The notes: generated by a model from the letters alone, not told the origin. A stretch of DNA of 64,000 nucleotides from Methanoperedens sp049303315 (GCA_049303315.1 JBAQMZ010000029.1:1-64000); one strand, 5' to 3'. Positions 41,173-50,943 are shown, counted from the first letter of the stretch. Translations and numbers: made by a program.

Positions 41173-42180
41173 TCATCTTCTCTTTCTACCGGACAGATAA
41201 GCCACTGAAAGTATGGCTATTCCAAGGGTAAAATCAAATCCCGGTACCTTATTTGTCGGTGCTGGCACCGGAGTAGCCGTAACTGTTGGCATAGCTGGAG
41301 TAGCCGTGCCTGTTGGATAAGCTGGAGTACCCGTACCTGTTGGATAAGCCGGAGTTCCTGTTACTACACCTGTGGTTGTGCTCGTTACTGTGGGGGTGTT
41401 AGTCGGGTTAACGCTAGAAGATGGGGCGGTGATAACATTGGCAATTAATGTAACCGCGGTCTGTGCCAGTGCTCTGCCGTTTAGCGTTGCGCCAGTGTTC
41501 AGCGAAATCAGCGTTTTAGACAAGATAATTCCCTTGAAGTCAGACGTGGTTCCAATGGTCGTTTTGCCGGCGACCTGCCAGAAGATGTTCCTGGCCTGTG
41601 CGCCCCCGCTAAGAGTAACTTTGGCACCGTTGTCCACGGTGAGATCTTGCGCTATCTGGAAGATCCAGACATCATTTGCGCCTCCCGCGAGAGTGACACC
41701 ACCAGGGGGTATTTTAACCCCTGTCCCCCATTTATAAAGTCCGGGAGTGAGTGTCATCCCGCCAATATTTCCAGCGCCCAGTTCAGTAAAATCGGGTAAT
41801 GTCCGTCCGGCGGCATCAGTGTACGCTATTTCCATGTCGCTTATAGCTGTTGTCATTATAGATGGAGTAGGAGGCGCATAGTTGGCTGCATATACTTTTC
41901 CGGTCACTATAGATGACGTCGAAAATTGATTAGAGGCATCCATTATTAACCCAAATCCGGTTATGGCAGTGCTGTCGATTGGACTCACTCCAATATCTCC
42001 AACAATTGAAGTGGTTCCAGTGGTTGAGATTCCTGTTTTTGACAGAATCACGAAATTGCCGGCTGTTCCAAGATTTACCGGCGCCTGCGTCGCGCTCGCC
42101 GTGCCTGCCGCCAATCCCAGAATAAGCAGTGCCAGCAGCACAGTAATTATATTTTTGAAAATATTAGATTCTTTATTCAT
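41173..42180 (-). CDS. DUF3494 (ice-binding-like) surface protein with PGF-CTERM tail
   Basis: A 335-residue secreted protein. A signal peptide (about 8-31) is followed by a DUF3494 domain (about 35-250) with the family's AGNFVILSKTGISTTGTTSI, GGMTLTPGLYKW and NIFWQVAGKTTIG. This beta-solenoid family includes ice-binding proteins and adhesins. A Thr/Pro linker built from 9-residue repeats (PTGTxTPAY) leads to VPGFD, a hydrophobic helix and GRKRR, an archaeosortase signal. It would be lipid-anchored on the S-layer side. Cell attachment is more likely than ice binding; that is inference. Confidence 0.87.
   Translation of the reverse strand: MNKESNIFKNIITVLLALLILGLAAGTASATQAPVNLGTAGNFVILSKTGISTTGTTSIVGDIGVSPIDSTAITGFGLIMDASNQFSTSSIVTGKVYAANYAPPTPSIMTTAISDMEIAYTDAAGRTLPDFTELGAGNIGGMTLTPGLYKWGTGVKIPPGGVTLAGGANDVWIFQIAQDLTVDNGAKVTLSGGAQARNIFWQVAGKTTIGTTSDFKGIILSKTLISLNTGATLNGRALAQTAVTLIANVITAPSSSVNPTNTPTVTSTTTGVVTGTPAYPTGTGTPAYPTGTATPAMPTVTATPVPAPTNKVPGFDFTLGIAILSVAYLSGRKRR
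41271..41366. repeat. 27-bp tandem repeat coding a Thr/Pro linker
   Basis: Two near-identical 27-bp units (GCTGGAGTA(G/C)CCGT(G/A)CCT..., each ending GTTGGATAA on the plus strand) and a partial third encode the PTGT-TPAY linker of the DUF3494 protein. Such repeats change length by slippage or recombination. Confidence 0.7.
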
Positions 42181-42293
42181 AAGTCACCATTTCCTCCTTA
42201 AATTAAATATGTCTTGCAATGCTCATTAACGTTTAGGCACAGCGGCGCATTGTGTATCCTGTCCACAAAAAATAAGTAAAGAAGATGAATTGC

Positions 42294-45005
42294 TCATCTT
42301 CTCTTTCTGCTGAACAGATACATCGAGCAAAGCGCGCCTGCAGCAAACACAAGTTCAAATCCTTCAGCTTTCCGGGTCGGTGCTGCTGTTGGGGTTGCGG
42401 TCATTCCTTCTGTCGTGACCGGTGTTGCTTTTATCGTGGCGGCGGCTGTCGGTGAGACCCCGGCTTTCTGTCCTGTTATGGCAAAGCTTGAGAAGCTGTC
42501 GGTTGTAGTTTCAAAGTATGTAAATGAACCATCTTTGCTTTTTTCAGTGGTTTCACGGTCAATCCATTTACTTCCATCCCACTTCACCATCTTAACATCA
42601 GCTCCGGCAAGATTGTTGCTGGAGAGCCACGAATTCTCGACCTTGAATTTGATTATTGCTTCTTTTATCTTCTTTGTCCCGACAATGATGTTCAGGTTCT
42701 TATAAACGGTTCCGGGGGCTGGGACTGATACGCCTTTTGAAGTGTCTTTAAGCGCCTCAACCCGTATGGCTATGTCATTTTCGTTTTCTTTGCCTGTAAC
42801 AGCTATCTCATAGATGCCGAGTTCAGGAGCTTTGAAGGTGTATGTTACAGGCACGTTGGCAATAAGGCTCTTATCGTATCTCTCTGCCTTCTCTATGTTG
42901 GTGTAAGGCTCGGATGTGACTATGCCGCCACCGCCGGTGCTGCCGCTGCTACCTCCAGCAGATGTTGTTCCTGAAATCGTAGGACCTACGCCTGAAAAGT
43001 GCGGGATTCGGAGCCAGAGGGTGCCGTTTGTTGAATCGATATAACATGAAGACGAAGTATTAGTGGTACTGCAAGTATAGCCGGTTCCGAACCATGTCGA
43101 AGGGAACAGGCTGTAATCAGAAGGTATATTTGCAGCAGCGTTGGTATCGGTTATGTTCCATATTGAGTTCCAGTTCTCATCATAAAGTTTCCCCAGTTTA
43201 ACGCTTGAAACGCTCAGGCTGATGGGAACCCCGATAAGGACCTCGTCATAGATTTCCGGACCTTTGCTGCCGAATCTCCATGCCTGGTCGATAGCCGAGC
43301 CGCTCTGGGACTGGCTTGCGCTTTCGTCAAATAATGCATCAGGAGGTCCTGAAGCCAGCATATCAACGTTCTTGTAATGCACCGTTATTCTTGTGCTTGT
43401 CTGCTTTATCCGGAGACTTATCTTGCCGCCGCCCATAACTACCTTAAAGGGATTAAATTCAGCCTCGGTTTGTCCTGTTGTCGGGTCTGGCATTAAAGAA
43501 CATCCCGATGCAGGGTTAGGAACATCGCATTCGGTTTTGCTCAGCAGCATATCCATGAATATGCCTGTTATGTCGCTTCCATCCGGCTTTTCGTTGTTGA
43601 ATGACGTCAGTGTGATATTAACAGGCCGCGTTGCTAATTGAGTGGTGTTCTTTGAGGTTTTTATCGGCGCGAAATTCTGGGTGAACACGTTGATCTTTCT
43701 TATGTTTGCGTTAATTGCAGGGATAGAGAACGAGCCGTTGGCTGTCTGCGAAACATCCACCATCCATTTGAATGCTGCGCTGCTGTTTGCCGAGTAATTA
43801 ACCTCTATCTCGATATGCGCAAACTGGTTAGTTAGATTTTGAGTTCCATTTAACAATTGGAAAGGAAGCTGCCTGATTGTAATGTTTTGAGTATTTGAAG
43901 GTCCCTGAATACCTATATTATTTACGTTGATGTTTTCTACATTCCCCAACAGCGGGTACAGTGTGAAGTTAAAGTTCTGCACATCGGATGCCGAATAGCT
44001 CATGGTAATATTCTTGAATGCACCGTAATATACACCATCGCCTGAACTGCTATATGCAGTCGCAAACAGCAGTATGTTTGCACCTGAACCCTGTGCAGAC
44101 CCCGGCAAAGTAATATTGTATGAGCCGTTTGTTGCATAGTACGTATCTGAAAAGCTTGATCCACCAGGAATATTGCGGAAAGCGCTCATATTGGAAGGCA
44201 TGGGACGGTCTTTACCTATAATATCCCCGGGCTCCATCAGGTAAGTGATTATGCTCAGGTTGGTGAAGCTGGATGCGCCGTTTGATAAATTCGCATAACC
44301 GTTGACCCATATCGGTCTTATGGAGGTATTGAAGATGATAGTTGCATTGTTATCTGTGTAATTGGAAAGATTGTTCAGGTTATAGCTTATAGGCAGGCTC
44401 TGGTTCGGGAAAATCATTATAGAATAATTCCGCTCGGAAGGAACGTAGAGGTTGTTCACATTTTCCTGCTCAACATTGAAATTTTCAGTTATACCATAAC
44501 CCAGCCGCGTGTCTTTTATCATATATTTGAACGCTACTCTGGTTGATTCGTTACTTATGTTACTTCTTGCACGTATGTTTATCATGCCGCCCTTTCTCAG
44601 GTAGAAATTCATCGGGCTGCTTACAGTGAGATTTGAAATCATATCTTTCGGGAACTGCGGCAGCGACTGACCAATATAGTCAAGAGTCCCGCTCGTTGCA
44701 TTATTAGCAAAATGCTTCAATACAGGTTTGTACATATATTGTTGACTGTCCAGTGAGCCGTTAATCGATAAATTAAAATATCCGGTTGCATTGCTTGAAG
44801 TATAGTTAGTAGCTTGTAAAGATGGTCCTTGTCCCCCCATCAAGTAAATCTCGATACTCACATTCGTATTATTTAACGTGACATTTGTTTCATTATAAGT
44901 ATATCCCCTGAAAAAAAAATCCGCATTCGCCGTCCCCGCCAGCATACCGAAAAGCAGAAATGCCAAAAGCAGGGTTACAATAAGATTATTACATCTCCTG
45001 ATCAT
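42294..45005 (-). CDS. Large surface protein with PGF-pre-PGF domain and archaeosortase-like tail
   Basis: A 903-residue secreted protein. Signal peptide at about 9-29; then long beta-rich domains with many Asn-Xaa-Ser/Thr sequons (for example NETN, NLTV, NGSY), so heavy N-glycosylation is expected. A Gly/Ser linker (GGSSGSTGGGG) precedes a PGF-pre-PGF domain (about 700-855: NIEKAERYDKSL, VPVTYTFKAPELGIYEI, SSFAITGQ). The end has Thr/Pro, then EGFELVFAAGAL and SRKRR; the tripartite signal reads EGF where PGF is usual. It probably sits in or on the S-layer. AglB lies divergently upstream. Confidence 0.85.
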   Translation of the reverse strand: MIRRCNNLIVTLLLAFLLFGMLAGTANADFFFRGYTYNETNVTLNNTNVSIEIYLMGGQGPSLQATNYTSSNATGYFNLSINGSLDSQQYMYKPVLKHFANNATSGTLDYIGQSLPQFPKDMISNLTVSSPMNFYLRKGGMINIRARSNISNESTRVAFKYMIKDTRLGYGITENFNVEQENVNNLYVPSERNYSIMIFPNQSLPISYNLNNLSNYTDNNATIIFNTSIRPIWVNGYANLSNGASSFTNLSIITYLMEPGDIIGKDRPMPSNMSAFRNIPGGSSFSDTYYATNGSYNITLPGSAQGSGANILLFATAYSSSGDGVYYGAFKNITMSYSASDVQNFNFTLYPLLGNVENINVNNIGIQGPSNTQNITIRQLPFQLLNGTQNLTNQFAHIEIEVNYSANSSAAFKWMVDVSQTANGSFSIPAINANIRKINVFTQNFAPIKTSKNTTQLATRPVNITLTSFNNEKPDGSDITGIFMDMLLSKTECDVPNPASGCSLMPDPTTGQTEAEFNPFKVVMGGGKISLRIKQTSTRITVHYKNVDMLASGPPDALFDESASQSQSGSAIDQAWRFGSKGPEIYDEVLIGVPISLSVSSVKLGKLYDENWNSIWNITDTNAAANIPSDYSLFPSTWFGTGYTCSTTNTSSSCYIDSTNGTLWLRIPHFSGVGPTISGTTSAGGSSGSTGGGGIVTSEPYTNIEKAERYDKSLIANVPVTYTFKAPELGIYEIAVTGKENENDIAIRVEALKDTSKGVSVPAPGTVYKNLNIIVGTKKIKEAIIKFKVENSWLSSNNLAGADVKMVKWDGSKWIDRETTEKSKDGSFTYFETTTDSFSSFAITGQKAGVSPTAAATIKATPVTTEGMTATPTAAPTRKAEGFELVFAAGALCSMYLFSRKRR

Positions 45006-45223
45006 AACAACTAATCCTCCTCAAATATTCCCTAACTATGTATTGATACGCAGGATATATAATACTTACGGATTTTAAATGAGTTATTTTTATAAATTTT
45101 TAGATTGCCAGGCAATTATACCGGCTCGTATAAAGACCGGGCGTGATAAATCACTGCATAAATAATTTCTGGAGCAGTAGATACATTTCTTCCTATGACC
45201 CTGCTTCAGGTTCATACAAACAA

Positions 45224-45231
45224 TTTTTATA
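45224..45231 (+). promoter_or_regulatory. TATA-like box of the aglB operon
   Basis: TTTTTATA lies 40 bases upstream of the aglB ATG and is preceded by an A-rich stretch that could serve as BRE. AGGAAGGGAAG provides the ribosome site just before the start. The 265-base divergent intergenic region (45006-45270) presumably also holds the promoter of the large surface protein. Confidence 0.4.
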
Positions 45232-45270
45232 CCCGCAAGCTATTAGATATTTCAGGAAGGGAAGTAGGCT

Positions 45271-47595
45271 ATGCGCGCAATCATAACAGAAAAAAATAGA
45301 AATAAATTCCTGCTTTTGATACTGCTTCTTGCCCTTGCTGTAAGATTATGGGTTTTCCCGGTTGTTTTTTCAGGCGGGAATATAACCATACTCGGGGCGG
45401 ATTCATATTATCATATAAGACGCATTTTTGCGACCGTCGCTCATTTCCCTTCAGTCCTTTCGTTTGATTCGTATATTGATTTCCCGTATGGTTCTAGAAT
45501 TACATGGGCGCCGCTATACGACATGTTTATTGCCGCAATTGCGCTCCTTGTGGGAGCAGGAAGCCCTTCAATCCATACAATAGAGCTGACAGCCGCGCTC
45601 GTCCCCCCGTTGCTCGGTGTATTGACAGTGTGGCTTGTATTTGCAATTACTGAAAAAATATTCGACTGGCGCGCGGGGCTCATCAGCGCAGGTATTTTTG
45701 CAATAACTCCCTCCCATGTTTATGTTTCCTTTCTTGGATATGCAGACCATCATGTCGCCGAGACGCTGCTTTCCACTGCGGCTTATCTTTCCTTCATCAT
45801 TGCAATGAAACGGCTGCGGCAAAACAATATAACTTTCAACAATTTCAAGGAAAATATATTAAAAAATTCGTTATTTCCGGCGCTTGCAGGAATAATATTA
45901 TCGCTCTCGATATTCACATGGGATGGCGCTCCTATTTTCATAGGGCTCATAGGACTTTATATCCCCGTCCAGTTTGTGCTCGATAGGAAGTTCGGGCGCG
46001 ATTGCTCATATTTGTTAATAACAGGCGGCATAACATTCCTTGTTTCCATTTTGATTATTTTGCCAGTTGCAGTATCCGGGGGGACAGGATTTGAATTCAT
46101 CTCCTATTTACCTACTATGTTCCAGGTCGCATTCCTGTCTGTCTTTTTTTTCTTATGTGTGCTTCTTTTTGCGATGCAAAAATTGCAATTCAATAAATGG
46201 TGGTATAACCCGCTATTATTATTGTTGGTATTTGGCGCAGCGGTAGAAGCCCTTGAAATCTTTGCCCCGGAATTTTACCAATCTGCAACCGATGGGATAA
46301 GTTATCTTTTCGGGGGAGGGGTGCTTGCCACTATCCAGGAAGCAGTGCCGCTATTTAATACCTCCTCCGGCGGGTTCACGCTTTCCAATGTCTGGTACGC
46401 TTTCGGCTTTACCTTTTATATTGCATTACTGGCGCTCATATATTTTATTTATAGAACCATCCGGGAAAAGTATCCGCCTGAAGCTGTGTTTTTAATAACC
46501 TGGTCTTTAATCGTTCTTGTACTTACGATACTGCAAAGGCGTTTTATATATCTCCTTGCCGTGAACATTGCAATTTTTACAGCATACTTTATAGTTGGTG
46601 TATTGAAGCCATTTAAGGAGGAGAAAGAAATTACAATATCCAGGAAAAAGAGAAAAGGTCAGCGAGAGGCAGGTTCCGGATCAAGAGCAATTCTGAATAT
46701 TACTATGACTATCATCCTCCTTTTCCTTATCGGCATCTCGAACATTGTCGTTATAAAATACATGGCAAACGGCACCATAGGAACGCCCGAGCCGGATTTC
46801 CGTGACTCGTATGTGTGGCTAAAAGATAATTCAAAACCCACGAGTTACTATGATGCACCGGATAAAACTCCTGAATACGGTGTAATGAGCTGGTGGGATT
46901 GTGGGAACTGGATTTTGTATATAGCCCGGCGTCCCGTTGTAGCAAACAATTTCCAGACTGGAATTGACGATGCTGCGCGATTTTTCACAGAACCGGATGA
47001 AAAAACTGCAAATGAAATTCTTGACAAAAGGAACGTCCGCTATATCATAACAGATGCCCAGATGCTTAAACTTAAATTTAAATCAATAGCATTGATGGCA
47101 GGTAAAAGACCAGAGGATTATTATGAAATTAAGACTGTCTCGGACATGGGCGAGATACGCAGTGATAATAACGAAAATAAGAAATTTTTTGACACCATGT
47201 TATCAAAGCTTCACGTTTTTGACGGGAACGGGCTTGGTCATTATCGCCTGATATTAGAATCAAGTACGACTGCTATCAAGAACCCGGATATAAAATACGT
47301 GAAAATTTTTGAATATGTGCCGGGGGCTACAATTTCAGGAAGGGCAGGCGATGGGGAAGTCAGGGCAACACTGGATATTGTGACCAACCAGGGCAGAACT
47401 TTAGTAGATACCTGGAAAACAACTTCCAGCAATGGCAGGTATGAAATCAAAGTCCCATACCCGACGCTGGGCGGCAAGTACGGGACAGGAGCGTCAGGTG
47501 ATTATGTTATTCAAAATGGAAATATCTCAACAAAGGTTTCAGTCAATGAACAGGATGTTCAAGAAGGACGGGAGATTAAGGTAGATATGGTTTGA
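45271..47595 (+). CDS. aglB: Oligosaccharyltransferase AglB (STT3)
   Basis: A 774-residue membrane protein with about 12 transmembrane helices and a C-terminal globular domain. Catalytic signatures include GADSYYHIRR in the first external loop, YADHHVAETL, and the sequon-recognition motif, which reads WWDCG here rather than the common WWDYG. The last 100 residues form a beta-rich domain (ATISGRAGDGEVRATLDIV, ...SNGRYEIKV). It moves lipid-linked oligosaccharide onto Asn of Asn-Xaa-Ser/Thr in surface proteins. Followed by two glycosyltransferase genes, so this is an N-glycosylation locus. The sequon-rich protein at 42294-45005 is a likely client. Confidence 0.93.
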   Translation: MRAIITEKNRNKFLLLILLLALAVRLWVFPVVFSGGNITILGADSYYHIRRIFATVAHFPSVLSFDSYIDFPYGSRITWAPLYDMFIAAIALLVGAGSPSIHTIELTAALVPPLLGVLTVWLVFAITEKIFDWRAGLISAGIFAITPSHVYVSFLGYADHHVAETLLSTAAYLSFIIAMKRLRQNNITFNNFKENILKNSLFPALAGIILSLSIFTWDGAPIFIGLIGLYIPVQFVLDRKFGRDCSYLLITGGITFLVSILIILPVAVSGGTGFEFISYLPTMFQVAFLSVFFFLCVLLFAMQKLQFNKWWYNPLLLLLVFGAAVEALEIFAPEFYQSATDGISYLFGGGVLATIQEAVPLFNTSSGGFTLSNVWYAFGFTFYIALLALIYFIYRTIREKYPPEAVFLITWSLIVLVLTILQRRFIYLLAVNIAIFTAYFIVGVLKPFKEEKEITISRKKRKGQREAGSGSRAILNITMTIILLFLIGISNIVVIKYMANGTIGTPEPDFRDSYVWLKDNSKPTSYYDAPDKTPEYGVMSWWDCGNWILYIARRPVVANNFQTGIDDAARFFTEPDEKTANEILDKRNVRYIITDAQMLKLKFKSIALMAGKRPEDYYEIKTVSDMGEIRSDNNENKKFFDTMLSKLHVFDGNGLGHYRLILESSTTAIKNPDIKYVKIFEYVPGATISGRAGDGEVRATLDIVTNQGRTLVDTWKTTSSNGRYEIKVPYPTLGGKYGTGASGDYVIQNGNISTKVSVNEQDVQEGREIKVDMV

Positions 47596-47655
47596 ACCAC
47601 AGAGAATCTATATCGCTCAGAAAAGGTTTTTAGATATTAAAACATCACAGACATC

Positions 47656-48789
47656 ATGAGCCCCCCTCTTGTATCTGTTATAATCCCCTGCATGAACGAG
47701 GAGAAAACAATAGGGGAAGTCATCAGAAAAGCGAATTCAACCTTTGAAAAGGAAGGAATTGACTGGGAAATAATCGTATCTGATAATTCAACAGATAATT
47801 CCAGGGAAATCGCCGAAGAATCAGGAGCAGGAATCGTAATCCCTCAAAAAAAAGGATACGGCAATGCTTATCTGGAAGGGTTCAGGCATGCCCGGGGAAC
47901 AATTATTGTCCTGGCTGATGCGGACGATACGTATGATATGAGGGAGATGCCGAAGTTTTTAAAACCCCTCCTTGCAGGCGAAGCGGATTTCGTAATGGGG
48001 ACGCGTTTAAAGGGCGATATCAGGAAGGATGCAATGCCCTGGCTGCACAGGTATATCGGGAACCCTGTATTGACATGGCTGCTTAACTGGCTTTTTAAAA
48101 CAAACATAAGTGATGCCCATAGCGGTATGCGCGTGATCACAAGGGAAGCTTATGATAGGCTGGATATAAAAAGTGAAGGCATGGAATTTGCAAGCGAGAT
48201 GATTATCGAGGCTGCAAGGAAAAAGCTTCGAATAACCGAAGTTCCTATCACCTACTATCCAAGACAGACCCCTTCAAAACTTCACTCCTGGGGAGATGGA
48301 TGGCGGCATCTGCGGTTCATGATGCTATACAATCCAACGCCGTTTTTCTACATACCGGGTTTATTGCTGTTCGTCCTTGGTGCATTCATGACGCTAACGC
48401 TGGCAATTCGCGGTAACGTGGAAACCACGAGCCTTCACTCTTTCATTCTTGGAAGCATGCTTGCGATAATAGGAACGCAGATGATAGCTACAGGCAGTTT
48501 CATGAAAGTTTACGGCATAGTGCATAATAAGATAGATAGGACCGGAATAACTGCAAAATTCCTGGACTATCATTCCCTTGAATACGGGTTATTGATTGGC
48601 GTATTGTTATTCTTTGCAGGCATGGTTCTGGGTTCAAAAATACTCCTCAAATGGATTTCTTCCGGCTACAGTTCGCTTTCAGAGGTGGGGAATGCGGTAA
48701 TCTCGGTCGCGCTTGCAGCTATGGGCATCCAGGTAATTTTTTCAACGCTCATTATAAGCATCTTCATGCTGGAAAAAAAGGAAAAATGA
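47656..48789 (+). CDS. GT2 glycosyltransferase, dolichol-phosphate sugar type
   Basis: A 377-residue enzyme. Residues 1-230 are a GT-A domain (VSVIIPCMNEEKTIGEV, DNSTDNSREIAEESGA, metal-binding DADDTYDM, and GMEFASEMIIEA). Four C-terminal transmembrane helices follow. This layout is that of dolichol-phosphate glucose/mannose synthases such as AglD/AglJ. It uses a nucleotide sugar to charge dolichol phosphate or start the glycan. Between aglB and a GT4 gene, with a four-base overlap into the latter. Confidence 0.9.
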   Translation: MSPPLVSVIIPCMNEEKTIGEVIRKANSTFEKEGIDWEIIVSDNSTDNSREIAEESGAGIVIPQKKGYGNAYLEGFRHARGTIIVLADADDTYDMREMPKFLKPLLAGEADFVMGTRLKGDIRKDAMPWLHRYIGNPVLTWLLNWLFKTNISDAHSGMRVITREAYDRLDIKSEGMEFASEMIIEAARKKLRITEVPITYYPRQTPSKLHSWGDGWRHLRFMMLYNPTPFFYIPGLLLFVLGAFMTLTLAIRGNVETTSLHSFILGSMLAIIGTQMIATGSFMKVYGIVHNKIDRTGITAKFLDYHSLEYGLLIGVLLFFAGMVLGSKILLKWISSGYSSLSEVGNAVISVALAAMGIQVIFSTLIISIFMLEKKEK

Positions 48790-49910
48790 GAATAGCTTTC
48801 GTTTACGACGCTGTTTATCCCTGGGTCAAAGGGGGTGCGGAAAAACGGATATACGAAGTCGGCAAAAGATTGGCAGAGCAGGGGAATGAGGTGCATGTTT
48901 TTGGGGTTAAATGGTGGGACGGCTCTGACCAGATGCAGTATGAAGGCATGACCCTGCACGGCGTTTGTGCGCCAATGGAATTATATGTCAACGGCAGAAG
49001 GTCAATAACCGAGGCAATAATATTCGCGCTCAAGCTTTTCCCGTATCTTGTGAAGGAGAAGTTTGATTTGATCGATGCAAGCGCTTTCCCGTATTTTTCA
49101 TGTTTTAGTGTGAAACTTGCATCTATTATCAGGAGAACGCCGGTTGTAATCACATGGCATGAGGTATGGGGTGATTACTGGTATGAATATATGGGCTCGC
49201 CTGGTTTTTTCGGGAAACAGGTGGAATATATCGTTTCAAAAATAGTATCCAATTACATTGCAGTATCGAACATGACTAAAAATGGGCTTGAATTACTAGG
49301 TGTTAATGGCAATAAAATCCATATCGTGCCGAACGGTATTGATTTAAAAAGGATTTCCATCATTCCGCCGTCTCCAGATGAATGCGATATTATTTTTGTG
49401 GGGCGGTTAATCAGGGAAAAGAATGTGGATGTATTGCTTGAAGCGGTGGCTAATGTGAGGGAAACGATGCCGGGAGTAAAATGCCATATTATAGGCGATG
49501 GGCCTGAAAAGGAAAGGCTGGTTGAACTTGCATTCAATCTGGGACTTTCGCAAAATGTCAGGTTCTTTGAGTTCATCGAATATGACGATGTAATCGCAAA
49601 GATAAAATCATCAAAAATACTGGCGCTGCCTTCAAGCCGGGAAGGATTTGGAATTGTGGTTATTGAGGCATTTGCATGCGGGGTTCCTGTAATAACGGTC
49701 AAATGCCCGTGGAACGCGGCATACGAGCTTGTGAATGAAAAAACAGGTATCGTTGTGAACCTTGAGGCGGCAGAAATCGGCAGTGCGATATGCTCGCTGA
49801 TTAAGGACGCCTCTCATCGGGAAAGGATGGCAGATGCTGCTAAAAATGAGGCAGAAAAATATGATTGGGATAAGATTGCAGGGAAGTTATCATGCATTTA
49901 TAAACAATAG
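48786..49910 (+). CDS. GT4 glycosyltransferase
   Basis: A 374-residue GT-B enzyme starting at ATG 48786, overlapping the previous stop (ATGA); a longer open frame upstream is the out-of-frame reading of the GT2 gene. N-terminal FVYDAVYPWVKGGAEKRIYEV, the middle PNGIDLKRI, and the nucleotide-sugar site SREGFGIVVIEAFACGVPVIT are classical for GT4. It adds a sugar to the lipid-linked glycan. Donor and linkage are unknown. Confidence 0.93.
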   Translation: MRIAFVYDAVYPWVKGGAEKRIYEVGKRLAEQGNEVHVFGVKWWDGSDQMQYEGMTLHGVCAPMELYVNGRRSITEAIIFALKLFPYLVKEKFDLIDASAFPYFSCFSVKLASIIRRTPVVITWHEVWGDYWYEYMGSPGFFGKQVEYIVSKIVSNYIAVSNMTKNGLELLGVNGNKIHIVPNGIDLKRISIIPPSPDECDIIFVGRLIREKNVDVLLEAVANVRETMPGVKCHIIGDGPEKERLVELAFNLGLSQNVRFFEFIEYDDVIAKIKSSKILALPSSREGFGIVVIEAFACGVPVITVKCPWNAAYELVNEKTGIVVNLEAAEIGSAICSLIKDASHRERMADAAKNEAEKYDWDKIAGKLSCIYKQ

Positions 49911-49967
49911 AACATATGGAAAAGGTAATAAAGATTTGAATATATATCTTCGTTGAGGCGAATTAAA

Positions 49968-50198
49968 ATGGAAGTTGTAATCAGAAAAGGGAGGTTAATC
50001 GAATTCCCTGAAATACTAATGGAAAAGTTCAGATTGAAAGTGGGTGATAAAATAATATTGAAAGAACATGATAATGATTTATTAATCGTACCGAAGCGAA
50101 CTATTGTAGATGAGCTTCGTGGCTCTATCAAAGTAGAGAATAAAAACAAAATCGATGAAATTATTTCAACTGAAGTATGGGAACTCAACGAGGCTTAA
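49968..50198 (+). CDS. vapB: AbrB/MazE-type antitoxin
   Basis: A 76-residue protein starting at ATG 49968 with GAGG about ten bases upstream. The swapped-hairpin AbrB fold is evident in VVIRKGRLIEFPEILMEKFRLKVGDKIIL. The C-terminal half (DELRGSIKVENKNKIDEI) would wrap the toxin. It overlaps the following PIN toxin gene, the usual VapB order. Confidence 0.87.
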   Translation: MEVVIRKGRLIEFPEILMEKFRLKVGDKIILKEHDNDLLIVPKRTIVDELRGSIKVENKNKIDEIISTEVWELNEA

Positions 50199-50200
50199 GC

Positions 50201-50689
50201 TTGATTCCCGCAGGCAAAACGGTATTCTTAGATGCAAATATTTTCTTATATGAGGTATTTAATCATCCAAATTTTGGTGATGGTTCGTATAGAATTTTAA
50301 AAGATGTTGAAGAAGGTATTCTGAATGGTGTAACCTCGACCCTCGTTCTGGATGAAGTACTTTTTAAGATGATCTTAATGGAGGCGTCCAATAAATTTCA
50401 GATATCCCTAAAAGATACTGTGTCTTTTTTAAAGAAAAATCCTAAGAATATTCCCCTCCTTGAGAACTCATGGAAAGATATCCAAAGAATACAGAGAATT
50501 GAGAACCTTACAATCAAGGGGATTACACCAATGATTTTTGAAAGCTCTGTTGAGATTGCAAAAACAAATATGCTTTTGACGCACGATGCATCCCACCTGG
50601 CAGTGATGCAATCCGGAGGCATAATAGATATAGCGACGAATGATGCAGATTTCGATCGAATCAAAGGCATTAAGGTCTGGAGGCCTTAG
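50201..50689 (+). CDS. vapC: VapC-type PIN-domain toxin
   Basis: About 162 residues if it starts at TTG 50201, preceded by GAGG; an in-frame ATG at 50177 overlaps the antitoxin more deeply and lacks a ribosome site. PIN acidic residues appear in VFLDANIFLYE, LVLDEVLF, LTHDASHLAVM and ATNDADFDRI. PIN toxins cut RNA, typically tRNA or rRNA. Complete and likely functional. Confidence 0.88.
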   Translation: MIPAGKTVFLDANIFLYEVFNHPNFGDGSYRILKDVEEGILNGVTSTLVLDEVLFKMILMEASNKFQISLKDTVSFLKKNPKNIPLLENSWKDIQRIQRIENLTIKGITPMIFESSVEIAKTNMLLTHDASHLAVMQSGGIIDIATNDADFDRIKGIKVWRP

Positions 50690-50693
50690 ATAA

Positions 50694-50880
50694 GTGAGAA
50701 TCGTAATCTTCCACGATTACATAGGCGCCAATCGGCGGCGGCAAGAAGCTTGTGCTGACGCTTGCACGAGGGTTAAAAGCGAATGTGATTACCACTGATG
50801 TGAATGATGATTCTGTTATTAAGATGGGGCATTTCGCTGCAAGGAGGCATAAGCCGAATTTTCTTGCAAATCTGCGAAAT
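50694..50880 (+). pseudogene. GT4 glycosyltransferase remnant, frameshifted and truncated
   Basis: Reading from GTG 50694 gives RIVIFHDYIGA, and after one extra A at about 50730 the frame continues as IGGGKKLVLTLARGLKANVITTDVN and SVIKMGHF. This is the start of an archaeal GT4 glycosyltransferase in two frames. The similarity stops near 50860, before the catalytic region. It is a decayed gene, consistent with turnover in this glycan locus. Confidence 0.65.
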
Positions 50881-50892
50881 TCTTCTACAAAC

Positions 50893-50943
50893 AGCGCTGG
50901 GGCTGCGCCCCAGACCCCACGGTGGCGCCGCTCTCCGGCGGTG
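50893..50943. repeat. GC-rich palindromic repeat, copy 1
   Basis: AGCGCTGGGGCTGCGCCCCAGACCCC followed by a GGTGGCGCCGC segment; GCTGGGG and CCCCAG pair as a short stem. A diverged second copy lies at 53175-53225. Base composition is far above the surroundings. It looks like a dispersed intergenic repeat of the 'GCTGGGGCxxxGCCCCAGACCC' type seen in many genomes. Confidence 0.6.

Noticed and set aside
47590..47650. Possible repeat 'ACCACAGAGA' after aglB
   Set aside because: Too short and single; not enough to call a repeat.
48651..48785. 45-residue N-terminal extension of the GT4 protein
   Set aside because: It overlaps the GT2 gene in another frame; the conserved start FVYDAVYPW follows ATG 48786 in a classic ATGA overlap.
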